Shown here: positions 9,601 to 18,433 of the stretch, piece after piece
Layout: every line of letters starts with the position of its first letter
Position numbering within the stretch: position 1 is the stretch's first letter
Origin: CAZJRB01 sp964547995
Lineage (GTDB): Bacteria > Planctomycetota > Planctomycetia > Pirellulales > Thermoguttaceae
NCBI GenBank assembly: GCA_964547995.1
Contig: CAZJRB010000018.1
Coordinates: 10,526 to 74,525, forward strand
Reading direction: 5' to 3'
Length of the DNA stretch: 64,000 nucleotides
The notes under the pieces: model-generated
Told to the model about the DNA's origin: nothing
Database searches by the model: none
What the model saw: only the letters and a program-made list of their open reading frames with translations
Made by a program: the position numbers and the translations under genes

Positions 9601-12600
9601 CCACGGCAGCAACGACCGGGCGGGCTTCAGCGTAATCCTGCTCAGCAGCGATCTTCGCGGAATCGAGTTGGGCTTCTGGGCAAACGAAATCTGGGCACAA
9701 ACGGACACGCCGCTGTTCACCCATGGCGAAGGAGTTGCGTTCGACACGACGAGCATGACGACCTACGACTTGGAGATTTTCGAGGACACTTATACACTTT
9801 CGGCCGGCGGCATCCCGATACTGACCGGATCGGTACGCGACTACTCGTCACACCCGAGCCCCGTGTATAGTACCCCAAACCTCCTTTTCCTTGGCGACGA
9901 TACAACTTCGGCCAACGGCAGCTTCGAGATCGCGTATGTCGCAGTCAAGAATGCTAGAGACGTTTCTCGCGGCGTTGCGATCACCGATGAAAACGGCCTC
10001 TGGTCGCTTGGTGGTCTGATGGATGGGATTAACTATTACGTTGAGTTCCGCACACCTGCCGGTGACCCGGCCTACGCCTTCACTACCCAAGATGCCGGCG
10101 GCGACGACACGCTCGACAGCGATGCCAATGCCGTCGGACGCACTGCCATGTTCACCATGGGTGCCGACGACCTGACGCTCGACGCTGGACTGATCAATGG
10201 CCCCGCGCCAGGCTTCGGTTTCGCACTGACTACCGGCGGAGATTCTGATCATGATTCGCCCCAGGACGTGGCTATTGACGCGGATGGGAATATCTATGTG
10301 ACGGGAAAGCTATCACCATCTACAGCCGATTTCGATCCGGGACCGGGGACTTACAATCTCTCGAGTGCTGGTAACGAAGACATCTTTGTGGCCAAATACA
10401 CCTCGACGGGCGCACTGGTCTGGGCAAGGCAGATGGGCGGGCCGGATACGGACATTGGCTACGGCATCGCCGTTGCGTCCGACAGAAGCGTCTATGTAAC
10501 GGGCACGTTCAACACAACGGCGGACTTTGACCCGGGGCCGGAAACCTACAATATCACCAGCTTTCGCAACATATCAGGCTACTCGGACATCTTTGTTGCC
10601 AAACTTGACGCACTGGGCAACTTCGTTTGGGCACGCCAAATGGGCGGGTTGGGCGGAGACGGAAGTTTCGACATCGCGATCACAAGCGATGATTGCGTCT
10701 ACACAACGGGTCGTTTTAGGGACATGGGCGACTTTGACCCCGGTGTGGGCACGTACACGCTTACTAGTGCAGGTGATGACGACATCTTCCTTTCCAAGCT
10801 TGACGCCAATGGAGGTTTTCTTGACGCGCGACAGATCGGGGGAGCCGGTACCAGCGATTGCGCCCACAGCGTTACGACTGACAGCGATGGGAACGTACTT
10901 CTAACGGGCGATTTTCAAGGCATGGTTGACTTCGACCCCGGTCCGGGGACATACAATCTCACGTCTACTGGTAACTTCGACATTTTCGTGGCAAAGTATT
11001 CTTCGACAGGTACGTTGACTTGGGCGCGGCAGATGGCCGGGACAGAGCAGGGAGCCGGTCGTGGGATCGTCACGGATGCCGTCGGAAGCGTCTACACCAC
11101 CGGACATTTTCGTGGGACGGTCGACTTTGACCCAGGTGTAGATCCGTACGATCTTACCAGTGCAGGTGAGAACGACGCCTTTATTTCCAAGCTTGACGCC
11201 GCGGGGAACTTCGTCTGGGCGCGGCAATTTGGTGGAGGGAGCCACGATCTCAGCAAAGCCATTGACCTCTCAGACGATGGGTGCATTTACACAACGGGCT
11301 ACTTCACTAACACCGTCGACTTTGATCCTGGTGTGGGAACGTATGATTTCACCAGTGCAGGCGACGAAGATATCTTCGTTTCCAAGCTTGACCCCGCGGG
11401 AAACTTCGTCTGGGCGAGGCAAATGGGAGGCGGAAGCTTGGAATCCGGTTGGGGGATTGCAGTTGCCAGCGACGAAAGCGTCTACACTGTCGGGTATTTC
11501 CAAAGCACTGCCGACTTCGATCCGGGATCAGGAACCTTTAGCCTTACCACCACTACCGGCAGCCCGGTTGGCAACAGTGACATCTACGTTTCACGACTCT
11601 TCCCGGTCAATCGTCCAAGCGATATCAACCTGCCTTCGACGAGCGTGAACGAAAACCAGCCCGTTGGCACCGCGGTTGGAACCTTCTCAAGCACCGATCC
11701 GGATTCGGGCAACACGTTTACCTACACCCTGGTGGCCGGGGCGGGCGACACCGGCAATGGGTCATTTGCGATCGTAGGGGACCAGTTGCAGACGGCGGAG
11801 GTGTTTGATTTCGAGACGCAGTCGTCCTACAGCATCCGGGTTCGGACGACCGACTCGGGCGGGCTGTGGTACGAGGAGGCGTTTACGATTGACGTGACGG
11901 GTCTGAACGAGACGCCGACGGACCTGGCCCTCTTTTCCAGCAGCGTCAACGAGAACGAGCCGGTCGGGACAGCGGTGGGCACGCTTTCGAGCAGCGACCC
12001 GGACGCGGGCGAGACGTTCACATACACGCTGGTGGCCGGCCCTGGGGACACGGGGAACGGGTCGTTTGCGATTGTGGGGGACCAGTTGCAGACCGGCGCC
12101 GTGTTCGACTTCGAGGCTCAGTCGTCGTACAGCATCCGGGTCCGAACGACCGACTCGGGCGGGCTTTGGCGCGAGGAGGTGTTTACGATTGATGTAGGTA
12201 ATGTTGAGGAAGGCGAGATCCACGGCACGAAATGGAACGATGCTGACGGCGATGGGGAGTGGGACGCCGGCGAGACCGGGCTCGCAGGCGTGACCATCTA
12301 TCTCGATCTCGATGACGACGGCGTGCTCGACGCCGGCGAACCCTCGACGCTCACCGACGCCGACGGCAATTACTCCTTCACGAGTCTGGTGCCGGGTGTC
12401 TATGACGTGGCCGAAGTACCGCAGACGGGCTGGGAACTGACGTTCCCGACTTCCGATTGGGCGCCGGCGGGCATAGGCGACACGGAGCTTGCCGCGGAGC
12501 TTGGCGCGTCGGTGCCAACCGGCAGCGGCATCACCGCCAGCCAAGTCGAGGGCCTTTCCGGCGGCCACTACACGCCCGACACCGCAAGGGCCGAGTTTGC

Positions 12601-15600
12601 GGGGAAAACGTTTACGTTTGTTTCCGGCAACACGGGCGGCTCTTCAAGTCATGCCACTACGGTCGGCAGATGCTTCTACAGCAACACTAGCAGCATCGCT
12701 TCGGGTGTTGCCGACATCGACAATTGGGAAGCAAACGACTGGATCGGCGCCGGCTTCCTGCAGACGGGTTCCACCTTGGAACCCGCGGTCGAGACCCGGG
12801 ACGTTCAGAATCACAGTTGGATTGGCAGTCTCGGGAGCAACCCTTTGGACACGGACGCCCTCCGGCGATTCGACTACGCGATCAACCGCGACGACTACGT
12901 GGCCGTTGTTGGTTTGAACAACGGAACCGGCGCCGTTCCCCGGTTATTGCCCCACAGCTACAACGCGATTTCGGTCGGTCGTACGGACGGCAACCACAGC
13001 TACGGGCTTACAACCCTCGACGTGGCGGGACGGGTCAAGCCCGAGATCGTCGTGCCGTCCAGCGCGACCAGTTGGGCAACGCCGATTGTCGGTTCTGCCG
13101 CGGCGGTGCTTCTGGAAACCGCGAACGACACCCCGGCCCTCGGCAATGCCGCCCATTCCGAAGTGATCAAGGCACTCCTGCTGGCCGGGGCCACCAAGGA
13201 TGAATTCCCCGATTGGGACCGGACCGCGACACGGCCGCTCGACGACATCTACGGCGCCGGCGAGTTGAACGTCTACAACAGCCATCACACGCTGGTGGCC
13301 GGCGAACAGGAAGCCGGCGGCTCCTCGCTGGTTGGCCGGACCGGGTGGGATTTCGAAGAGTCGCCCGCTTCCAATGATTTACTTTATTTCTTCGATGCGC
13401 CGTCAAGCCGGGATATCGACGCGATGTCCATTCTTCTCACATGGAACCGCGAGATCACCGACGGTCTTGGGGGGACCGACTGGGGCGATCCGCAGGCATC
13501 CGTTGCCGATCTCGATCTGGAATTGTGGACCGCAACCGGTTTTACCATCGACACCCGGCTCGATTACAGTGCCAGCACGGTGGACAACGTTGAGCATATC
13601 TGGGCGCAGAACCTCACCGGATCGCGCTATGCCATCCGAGTCCTCGGAGCGGCGGCTACTGACTTTGCACTGGCATGGCGCAGTGTCGAGACGGGCGTTC
13701 GCCCGGTTGTTGTTGCCCCGGGCGAAATCGTCCAGGACATCAACTTTGGCAACCACAACAGCCCCCCAACAGACATCGGCCTCTCGTCCGCCAGCGTGGA
13801 CGAGAACCAGCCGGCCGGCGCCGTGGTTGGGACCCTGTCGAGCACGGACCCGGACGCGGGCGAAACGTTTACCTACAGCTTGGTGGCGGGCGCCGGCGAC
13901 AGCGGCAACGCCTCGTTTGTCATCGCAGGGGACCAGTTGCAGGCCGCTGCAACGTTTGATTTCGAAGCACAGTCCTCCTACAGCATCCGGGTGCGCACGA
14001 CCGACTTGGGCGGGCTGTGGTGCGAGGAGGTCTTCACCATTGACGTGAGCAATCGGAACGACATGCCAACCGACATCGCCCTTTCGCAAAGCAGCGTGGA
14101 CGAGAACCAGCCGGTCGGCACAACAGTGGGAATCTTATCGAGCATCGATCCGGACGCAGGCGAGACGTTTACATACACGTTGGTTGCTGGGGCCGGGGAC
14201 ACGGACAACGGGTTATTTGCGATCGTGGGGGACCAGTTGCAGACCAACGCCGTGTTGGACTTCGAGACGCAATCCTCCTATAGCATCCGGGTGCGTACGA
14301 CCGACTCGGGCGGGCTGTGGTACGAAGAGGTCTTTACGATCGACGTCGTTGACTCGCCACTAGGCGAGATCCACGGCACCAAGTGGAACGACCTGGACTG
14401 CGATGGTTTCCGGGACATCGGCGAGCCGGGCCTGGAAGGATGGACGATTTACGTCGACTTGGACAACGACGGTGAGATGGACGCCGGTGAGCCTTCAACC
14501 GTCACGGATATCAACGGCGACTATTCGTTTACGGGCCTGACGGCGGGCACGTACACGGTGGCGGAGGCGGACCGGCCCGATTGGGCCCGGACGTTCCCGG
14601 CAAGCATCGAACGTGTGAGCGTCGCATCGGACGGCGCCGAGAGTAATGGCGGCAGTTCCGGCCCGTCGATCAGTGCCGATGGCCGGTACGTCGCCTTTCA
14701 GTCGTCGGCCTCGAACCTCGTGCCGGGAGATACCAACGGCGCGCAGGACGTCTTCGTCTATGACCGGCGGGCGAACACGATTGAAGCGGTTACTGCCGGC
14801 TCCAGCGGTTCGGGTGCAAGTACGATTGTCGACCCGGGACCGTTTGCGGGAAGCCTATCCAGCGAACTCGGCGAGATCGCCGGAACGGGGCTTTGGGTTG
14901 TTGAAGGCCTGAAAGGCGGTTGGCACGGAACGACCATGTCATGGAACGTCAGCCGGAATCCGGACAGTTCGTGGCACTACAGCTATACGCTCGATGTCTA
15001 CGCGGGAGCGGTCAGCCATCTCATTATCGAGACCGCCGGCGACTTCGATCCGTCGGAGATATTCAACGCCTCGCACCCTTTCCAATTTGGTCTGTTCGGC
15101 CCGGGGCCGGGGAACCCCAATATGCCCGGAGACATGGTTGGCTTGAAGTTCGAACCCGTTTGGGGTACTACGCTAACCGTCAGTTTTGACTGTTGGCGGG
15201 AGCCCGTTTGGGGAGACTTCTATGCCAAGAACGGGATCACAGGGGGAACGGACAACACCGCATGGAACGGCAATACACCCGGCATCTTGGGATTTGCCGA
15301 GCCGGATGCGGACCCGGACCCCATCCTGTTCCCCGCAGCGGACGGGTCGGTGGATTGCCATATCCTTGTGCCGGACTGCCGGGAAGGATCTGCGGCGGGC
15401 CGGGATCCTGCGATCAGCGCCGACGGTCGTTACGTTGCCTTCTGCTCGTTCGCTTCCGACTTGGTTTCGGGGGATACGAACGGCCGGGGAGATATCTTTG
15501 TCTTCGACCGGCTGACGGATACGACCGAACGCGTGAGCCTGGCCTGGAACGGTCTGGATGGGAACGGCGACAGCTACCTTCCCTCGATTAGTGCCGACGG

Positions 15601-18187
15601 CCGGTATGTAGCCTTTCAGTCGCGAGCATCCAACCTCGTACCGGGCGACACCAACGGCGTGTGGGACGTTTTTGTCTACGATCGCCAGGCGGACGCGATG
15701 GAACGCGTGAGCCTGGCTTCGGATGGTTCGGAAGGAAACGGCGACAGTTGGGTTCCCTCGCTCAGCAGCGACGGCCGGTACGTGGCATTTCAGTCGCGAG
15801 CTTCGAACCTTGTGCCGGACGATGCGAACGGCGTGTGGGACGTTTTTGTCTATGATCGCCAGGCGGGGGCGGTTGAACGCATAAGCCCGGCTTCGGATGG
15901 TTCGGAAGGAAACGACGACAGTCGGACTCCCTCGATCAGCAGCGACGGCCGGCACGTGGCATTTCAGTCGCGGGCCTCCAACCTCGTTTCGGACGATACC
16001 AATGGCGCCTGGGACATCTTTGTCCACGACCGCCAGGCGGATACCATGGAGCGTGCCAGCCTGGCTTCAGACGGCGCAGAAGGAAACCACGACAGCTTTG
16101 CGCCCTCCATCAGTGCCGACGGGCGCTATGTGGCCTTTTACAGCTACGCTGCAAACCTTGTGCCGGACGATGCGAATGGCCGTTCAGACGTTTTCGTCTA
16201 CGACCGGCAAACGGATGCCGTCGAGCGGGTGAGCCTTGCCCGGCATGGCTCGGAGGCCGACAACTGGAACGGCGCACCTGTGATCGGCGCCGACGGCCTT
16301 TGCGCAGCTTTCCCGTCTGCCGGCTCCAACCTTGTGCCGGGCGACAAGAACGGCCGCACGGATGTCTTTGTTGCCGCAACCGCCGCGTCGCTGCCCGGAA
16401 CTCATTCCGTCGTGGTGATAGCCGACGCGACAGTCGAGGACATCGATTTTGGGAACGTGGCTCCACCCGAATCCCAGGTCGTCGACGACGGGGATGCCGG
16501 CTTCAGCACGAGCGGGGATTGGTATCCGTATTCCGGCTTGGGCTTCGAGGACAATCTTCATTACAGCTTTGTGGGCGACGGATCGGACGTGGCTTCCTGG
16601 ACTTTCACGGTCATCCCGGGGCTGTATCAAGTGGCGGTAACCTGGTCCACCCATCCGAACCGGGCAACCAACGCGCCTTACACGGTCTACGACGGCGCAA
16701 CGAGTCGGGGAACGGTGCAGGTGAACCAGCGGGTGGCCCCGGACGATTTCAGCAATCAAGGGGCCGATTGGGAGACGCTTGGCGTCTTTACGATCACGGG
16801 CAACACGCTGCGGGTGGAGCTTTCGGACGCTGCGAACGGCCTGTTGATTGCCGACGCCGTGCGGATCGAAAAAGTGGCCACGCAGATCATCGACAACGGG
16901 GATACGAATTTCGGGACGACCGGGGATTGGTACCCGTATTCCGGCCTGGGCTTCGAGAACGACCTGCACTACAGCTTTGTGGGCGACGGATCGGACGTGG
17001 CCTCCTGGACTTTCACCGTCACTCCGGGACAGTATCAAGTGGCGGCGACCTGGGCCGAGTATCCGAACCGCGCAACCAACGCGCCGTACGAGGTCTTCAA
17101 CGGCGCAACGAGCCTGGAAACCGTGCCGGTCAACCAGCAGGCGGCGCCGGACGACTTCAGCGACCAAGGGGCCGCGTGGGAAACGCTCGGCACCTACACG
17201 ATCACGGGCGACACGCTGCGGGTGGAGCTTTCGGACGCTGCGAACGGCCTGTTGATTGCCGACGCCGTGCGGATCGAAAAAGTGGCCACGCAGATCATCG
17301 ACAACGGGGATACGAATTTCGGGACGAGCGGGGACTGGTATCCGTATTCCAGTCTGGGCTTCGAGAACGACCTGCACTACAGCTTTGTGGGCGACGGATC
17401 GGACGTGGCCTCCTGGACTTTCGCGGTCACTACGGGACAGTATGAAGTGGCCGCAACCTGGTCCGAGCACGCGAACCGCGCAACCAACGCGCCTTACGAG
17501 GTCTTCAACGGCGCAACGAGTCTGGAAACGGTGCCGGTCGACCAGCAAGCGGCGCCGGATGATTTCACCGACCAAGGAACCACGTGGGAAACGCTCGGCA
17601 CCTACACGATCACGGGCGACACGCTGGTGGTGAAACTTTCGGACGCTGCAAACGGCCTGTTGATTGCCGACGCTGTGCGGATCGAGCAGGTGGGATCGCC
17701 GTTGCTGGCGGCCGGCGGCGAAGTCTCTCCGGCCGGCGAGTTGGCCGCCCTGACCGGGGCCGACCTGCAACCGATCGTCACCGACGCGATTGCCGATTGG
17801 GCCGGTGCGGGGCTTGCGGCCGATCAGCTTGAAGCCCTGCTGGCGGTCGATTTCATCATCACCGACTTGCCGGGAGCGATGTTGGGGCTGGCCACACTCG
17901 ACGCGATCTATCTCGACGTCAACGCGGCGGGCCACGGCTGGTTTATCGACCCGACGCCCGGCGTGAACGAGGAGTTCCAGCTCACCGGCAGCGAGCTGCG
18001 GGCCGTCGATCCCCGCGCGGTCGACCGGATGGACCTGCTGACGGTGGTTTCACACGAACTGGGCCACACACTGGGTCTTGAAGACCTTAGTGCCTCGTCG
18101 GGAAGCCTGATGAGCGGGACCTTGGAAACGGGCCTGCGCCGCGAACCCGACGTGGCGGAGATTGACGCGTTGTTCGCGCAGTTCTGA
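6617..18187 (+). CDS. Giant secreted multidomain protein with nested domain insertions and a matrixin-like C-terminus
   Basis: A 3856-aa protein from ATG 6617 (CAGGAGGG at 6602-6609). Residues about 35-45 carry LCETLEDRCLLS, a planctomycete version of the LEPRxLLS motif of large secreted proteins. In order: seven SBBP propeller repeats (46-490), a lectin-like region (495-715), GEVED (724-878), an SdrD-B-like module interrupted by a second lectin-like domain (884-1193), seven more propeller repeats of the FDPGPGTYNL type (1195-1655), two cadherin-like repeats (1665-1860), a second B-module split by a subtilase-like domain with SSSHATTVG and TSWATPIVG (1865-2380), two cadherins, a third B-module split by PD40 repeats (2582-3280), three 136-aa golvesin-like repeats (3287-3692), and a zinc-peptidase-like end with HELGHTLGLED at about 3813 and a Met-turn-like SLMSG. 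The subtilase Asp is not visible. It is probably a surface or extracellular protein; proteolytic activity is inference. Confidence 0.9.
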   Translation: MRRRICEAVGRSRSDHTSPWLNPRRPGIQHRRLLCETLEDRCLLSLTSLDWSAYVGGSDLDSGFAIAYDPSGNAIIASRTRSAGWVSGGYDTSHGGNFDGYVAKYSPTGVHLWSTYLGGAGYDEVGAVVVDSQGYIYVGGGTQSAGWVSGGFDTTMDGACDAFVAKLSPTGEHVWSTYLGGNETTPEEQTQGICLDSSGNVVVSGLTFAGSWVSGGFDTTYGGGCDGFVAKLDSAGQHVWSTFVGGASRDDAQDIACDGSDNLLVAGRSGSAGWASGGYDTSHGGSYDAFLVKMDPTGGHVWSTYLGDTALDDGREVAVDASGNALVAGHTSSSGWVSGGFDTTYGGGEDGFLAKVSPAGGHVWSTYVGNLGYDRAYGVAVDSSGAALVTGLTESSGWTWGGSDTTYNGNQDGFVAEISPTGQHVWSTYLGGSGSDSGYPIAVNPLGDVVFVGGATSSVDFPGANNTYHGGTRDAFIAKINDLSNREVLFTDDFENNSIDGTLWIYGGSKRGYDQLPSGDWSYSHTETDYPSGPGDDGSLSVNVIGPATGNTYGAEAWLRTTYNYNDGNPHIVNFTWDAWTAENHGNGYFVQITDGYVPATGPFNWPYFEPRPAELEPTVDLLWTQEAVSEDWYRGGWLWEDSPNQDVPQGTPETHSIVIAPSGTATLYDGPDGTGNLVRQEALDPSDVWYIRLMVWDATSSGFGAGEAELRLRFFESLTSNVDYGDAPDPAYPTLFAGDGTRHIVDPALYLGGSVDKEFDGQPNAAATGDDLNGDDDDGIVINGQLVSGGATGLTVTASQAGFLDAWIDLDQDGTFDHPGEQFFASQPLFAGPNPLNVAIPGTTPAGNTFARFRFSSTGGLAPAGLAFDGEVEDYMVTIEPGSVLGDLVWHDLDGNGIQDAGEPGIKGAVAEVFSSADATTLYDGSLGTLMTAQGWVYSAVPPGTIPSLGVQGTVLDTTADSNISAGFTCPVMPVLDRIDGFTATFDVQVTAESHGSNDRAGFSVILLSSDLRGIELGFWANEIWAQTDTPLFTHGEGVAFDTTSMTTYDLEIFEDTYTLSAGGIPILTGSVRDYSSHPSPVYSTPNLLFLGDDTTSANGSFEIAYVAVKNARDVSRGVAITDENGLWSLGGLMDGINYYVEFRTPAGDPAYAFTTQDAGGDDTLDSDANAVGRTAMFTMGADDLTLDAGLINGPAPGFGFALTTGGDSDHDSPQDVAIDADGNIYVTGKLSPSTADFDPGPGTYNLSSAGNEDIFVAKYTSTGALVWARQMGGPDTDIGYGIAVASDRSVYVTGTFNTTADFDPGPETYNITSFRNISGYSDIFVAKLDALGNFVWARQMGGLGGDGSFDIAITSDDCVYTTGRFRDMGDFDPGVGTYTLTSAGDDDIFLSKLDANGGFLDARQIGGAGTSDCAHSVTTDSDGNVLLTGDFQGMVDFDPGPGTYNLTSTGNFDIFVAKYSSTGTLTWARQMAGTEQGAGRGIVTDAVGSVYTTGHFRGTVDFDPGVDPYDLTSAGENDAFISKLDAAGNFVWARQFGGGSHDLSKAIDLSDDGCIYTTGYFTNTVDFDPGVGTYDFTSAGDEDIFVSKLDPAGNFVWARQMGGGSLESGWGIAVASDESVYTVGYFQSTADFDPGSGTFSLTTTTGSPVGNSDIYVSRLFPVNRPSDINLPSTSVNENQPVGTAVGTFSSTDPDSGNTFTYTLVAGAGDTGNGSFAIVGDQLQTAEVFDFETQSSYSIRVRTTDSGGLWYEEAFTIDVTGLNETPTDLALFSSSVNENEPVGTAVGTLSSSDPDAGETFTYTLVAGPGDTGNGSFAIVGDQLQTGAVFDFEAQSSYSIRVRTTDSGGLWREEVFTIDVGNVEEGEIHGTKWNDADGDGEWDAGETGLAGVTIYLDLDDDGVLDAGEPSTLTDADGNYSFTSLVPGVYDVAEVPQTGWELTFPTSDWAPAGIGDTELAAELGASVPTGSGITASQVEGLSGGHYTPDTARAEFAGKTFTFVSGNTGGSSSHATTVGRCFYSNTSSIASGVADIDNWEANDWIGAGFLQTGSTLEPAVETRDVQNHSWIGSLGSNPLDTDALRRFDYAINRDDYVAVVGLNNGTGAVPRLLPHSYNAISVGRTDGNHSYGLTTLDVAGRVKPEIVVPSSATSWATPIVGSAAAVLLETANDTPALGNAAHSEVIKALLLAGATKDEFPDWDRTATRPLDDIYGAGELNVYNSHHTLVAGEQEAGGSSLVGRTGWDFEESPASNDLLYFFDAPSSRDIDAMSILLTWNREITDGLGGTDWGDPQASVADLDLELWTATGFTIDTRLDYSASTVDNVEHIWAQNLTGSRYAIRVLGAAATDFALAWRSVETGVRPVVVAPGEIVQDINFGNHNSPPTDIGLSSASVDENQPAGAVVGTLSSTDPDAGETFTYSLVAGAGDSGNASFVIAGDQLQAAATFDFEAQSSYSIRVRTTDLGGLWCEEVFTIDVSNRNDMPTDIALSQSSVDENQPVGTTVGILSSIDPDAGETFTYTLVAGAGDTDNGLFAIVGDQLQTNAVLDFETQSSYSIRVRTTDSGGLWYEEVFTIDVVDSPLGEIHGTKWNDLDCDGFRDIGEPGLEGWTIYVDLDNDGEMDAGEPSTVTDINGDYSFTGLTAGTYTVAEADRPDWARTFPASIERVSVASDGAESNGGSSGPSISADGRYVAFQSSASNLVPGDTNGAQDVFVYDRRANTIEAVTAGSSGSGASTIVDPGPFAGSLSSELGEIAGTGLWVVEGLKGGWHGTTMSWNVSRNPDSSWHYSYTLDVYAGAVSHLIIETAGDFDPSEIFNASHPFQFGLFGPGPGNPNMPGDMVGLKFEPVWGTTLTVSFDCWREPVWGDFYAKNGITGGTDNTAWNGNTPGILGFAEPDADPDPILFPAADGSVDCHILVPDCREGSAAGRDPAISADGRYVAFCSFASDLVSGDTNGRGDIFVFDRLTDTTERVSLAWNGLDGNGDSYLPSISADGRYVAFQSRASNLVPGDTNGVWDVFVYDRQADAMERVSLASDGSEGNGDSWVPSLSSDGRYVAFQSRASNLVPDDANGVWDVFVYDRQAGAVERISPASDGSEGNDDSRTPSISSDGRHVAFQSRASNLVSDDTNGAWDIFVHDRQADTMERASLASDGAEGNHDSFAPSISADGRYVAFYSYAANLVPDDANGRSDVFVYDRQTDAVERVSLARHGSEADNWNGAPVIGADGLCAAFPSAGSNLVPGDKNGRTDVFVAATAASLPGTHSVVVIADATVEDIDFGNVAPPESQVVDDGDAGFSTSGDWYPYSGLGFEDNLHYSFVGDGSDVASWTFTVIPGLYQVAVTWSTHPNRATNAPYTVYDGATSRGTVQVNQRVAPDDFSNQGADWETLGVFTITGNTLRVELSDAANGLLIADAVRIEKVATQIIDNGDTNFGTTGDWYPYSGLGFENDLHYSFVGDGSDVASWTFTVTPGQYQVAATWAEYPNRATNAPYEVFNGATSLETVPVNQQAAPDDFSDQGAAWETLGTYTITGDTLRVELSDAANGLLIADAVRIEKVATQIIDNGDTNFGTSGDWYPYSSLGFENDLHYSFVGDGSDVASWTFAVTTGQYEVAATWSEHANRATNAPYEVFNGATSLETVPVDQQAAPDDFTDQGTTWETLGTYTITGDTLVVKLSDAANGLLIADAVRIEQVGSPLLAAGGEVSPAGELAALTGADLQPIVTDAIADWAGAGLAADQLEALLAVDFIITDLPGAMLGLATLDAIYLDVNAAGHGWFIDPTPGVNEEFQLTGSELRAVDPRAVDRMDLLTVVSHELGHTLGLEDLSASSGSLMSGTLETGLRREPDVAEIDALFAQF
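16803..16919 (+). repeat. 117-bp perfect direct repeat inside the giant gene, copy 1
   Basis: Bases 16803-16919 are identical to 17211-17327, offset by 408 bp, which is exactly one golvesin-like domain (136 codons). The perfect identity across a domain junction indicates recent tandem duplication or gene conversion. Confidence 0.85.
17211..17327 (+). repeat. 117-bp perfect direct repeat inside the giant gene, copy 2
   Basis: Second copy of 16803-16919. The three golvesin-like domains begin near 16478, 16886 and 17294. Confidence 0.85.
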
Positions 18188-18433
18188 ACTACCGTGCTTT
18201 CATCCTCATGCAAATCACACGGCCAAGGCCAAACACCTCTTCGTCAACGCCGACTGTCGCCAGATCGTGGGATTGCCGCACTCCGGCGAGTGCACCTACC
18301 AGCTACCCCCATTTTTTAGCTTTGACAACGCACTGGAATTTCGGTATCCGGCACAATCTTCAGCGAGCGGATGTGATTGGGACACCATCGTTGCTGACTC
18401 TCGTGCGATCGAGGTTCGGCCTTTCGGGGTTGG

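Noticed and set aside
16184..17935. 583-codon minus-strand frame inside the giant gene
   Set aside because: It mirrors the repeat structure of the plus-strand PD40 and golvesin domains and has no independent start signal.
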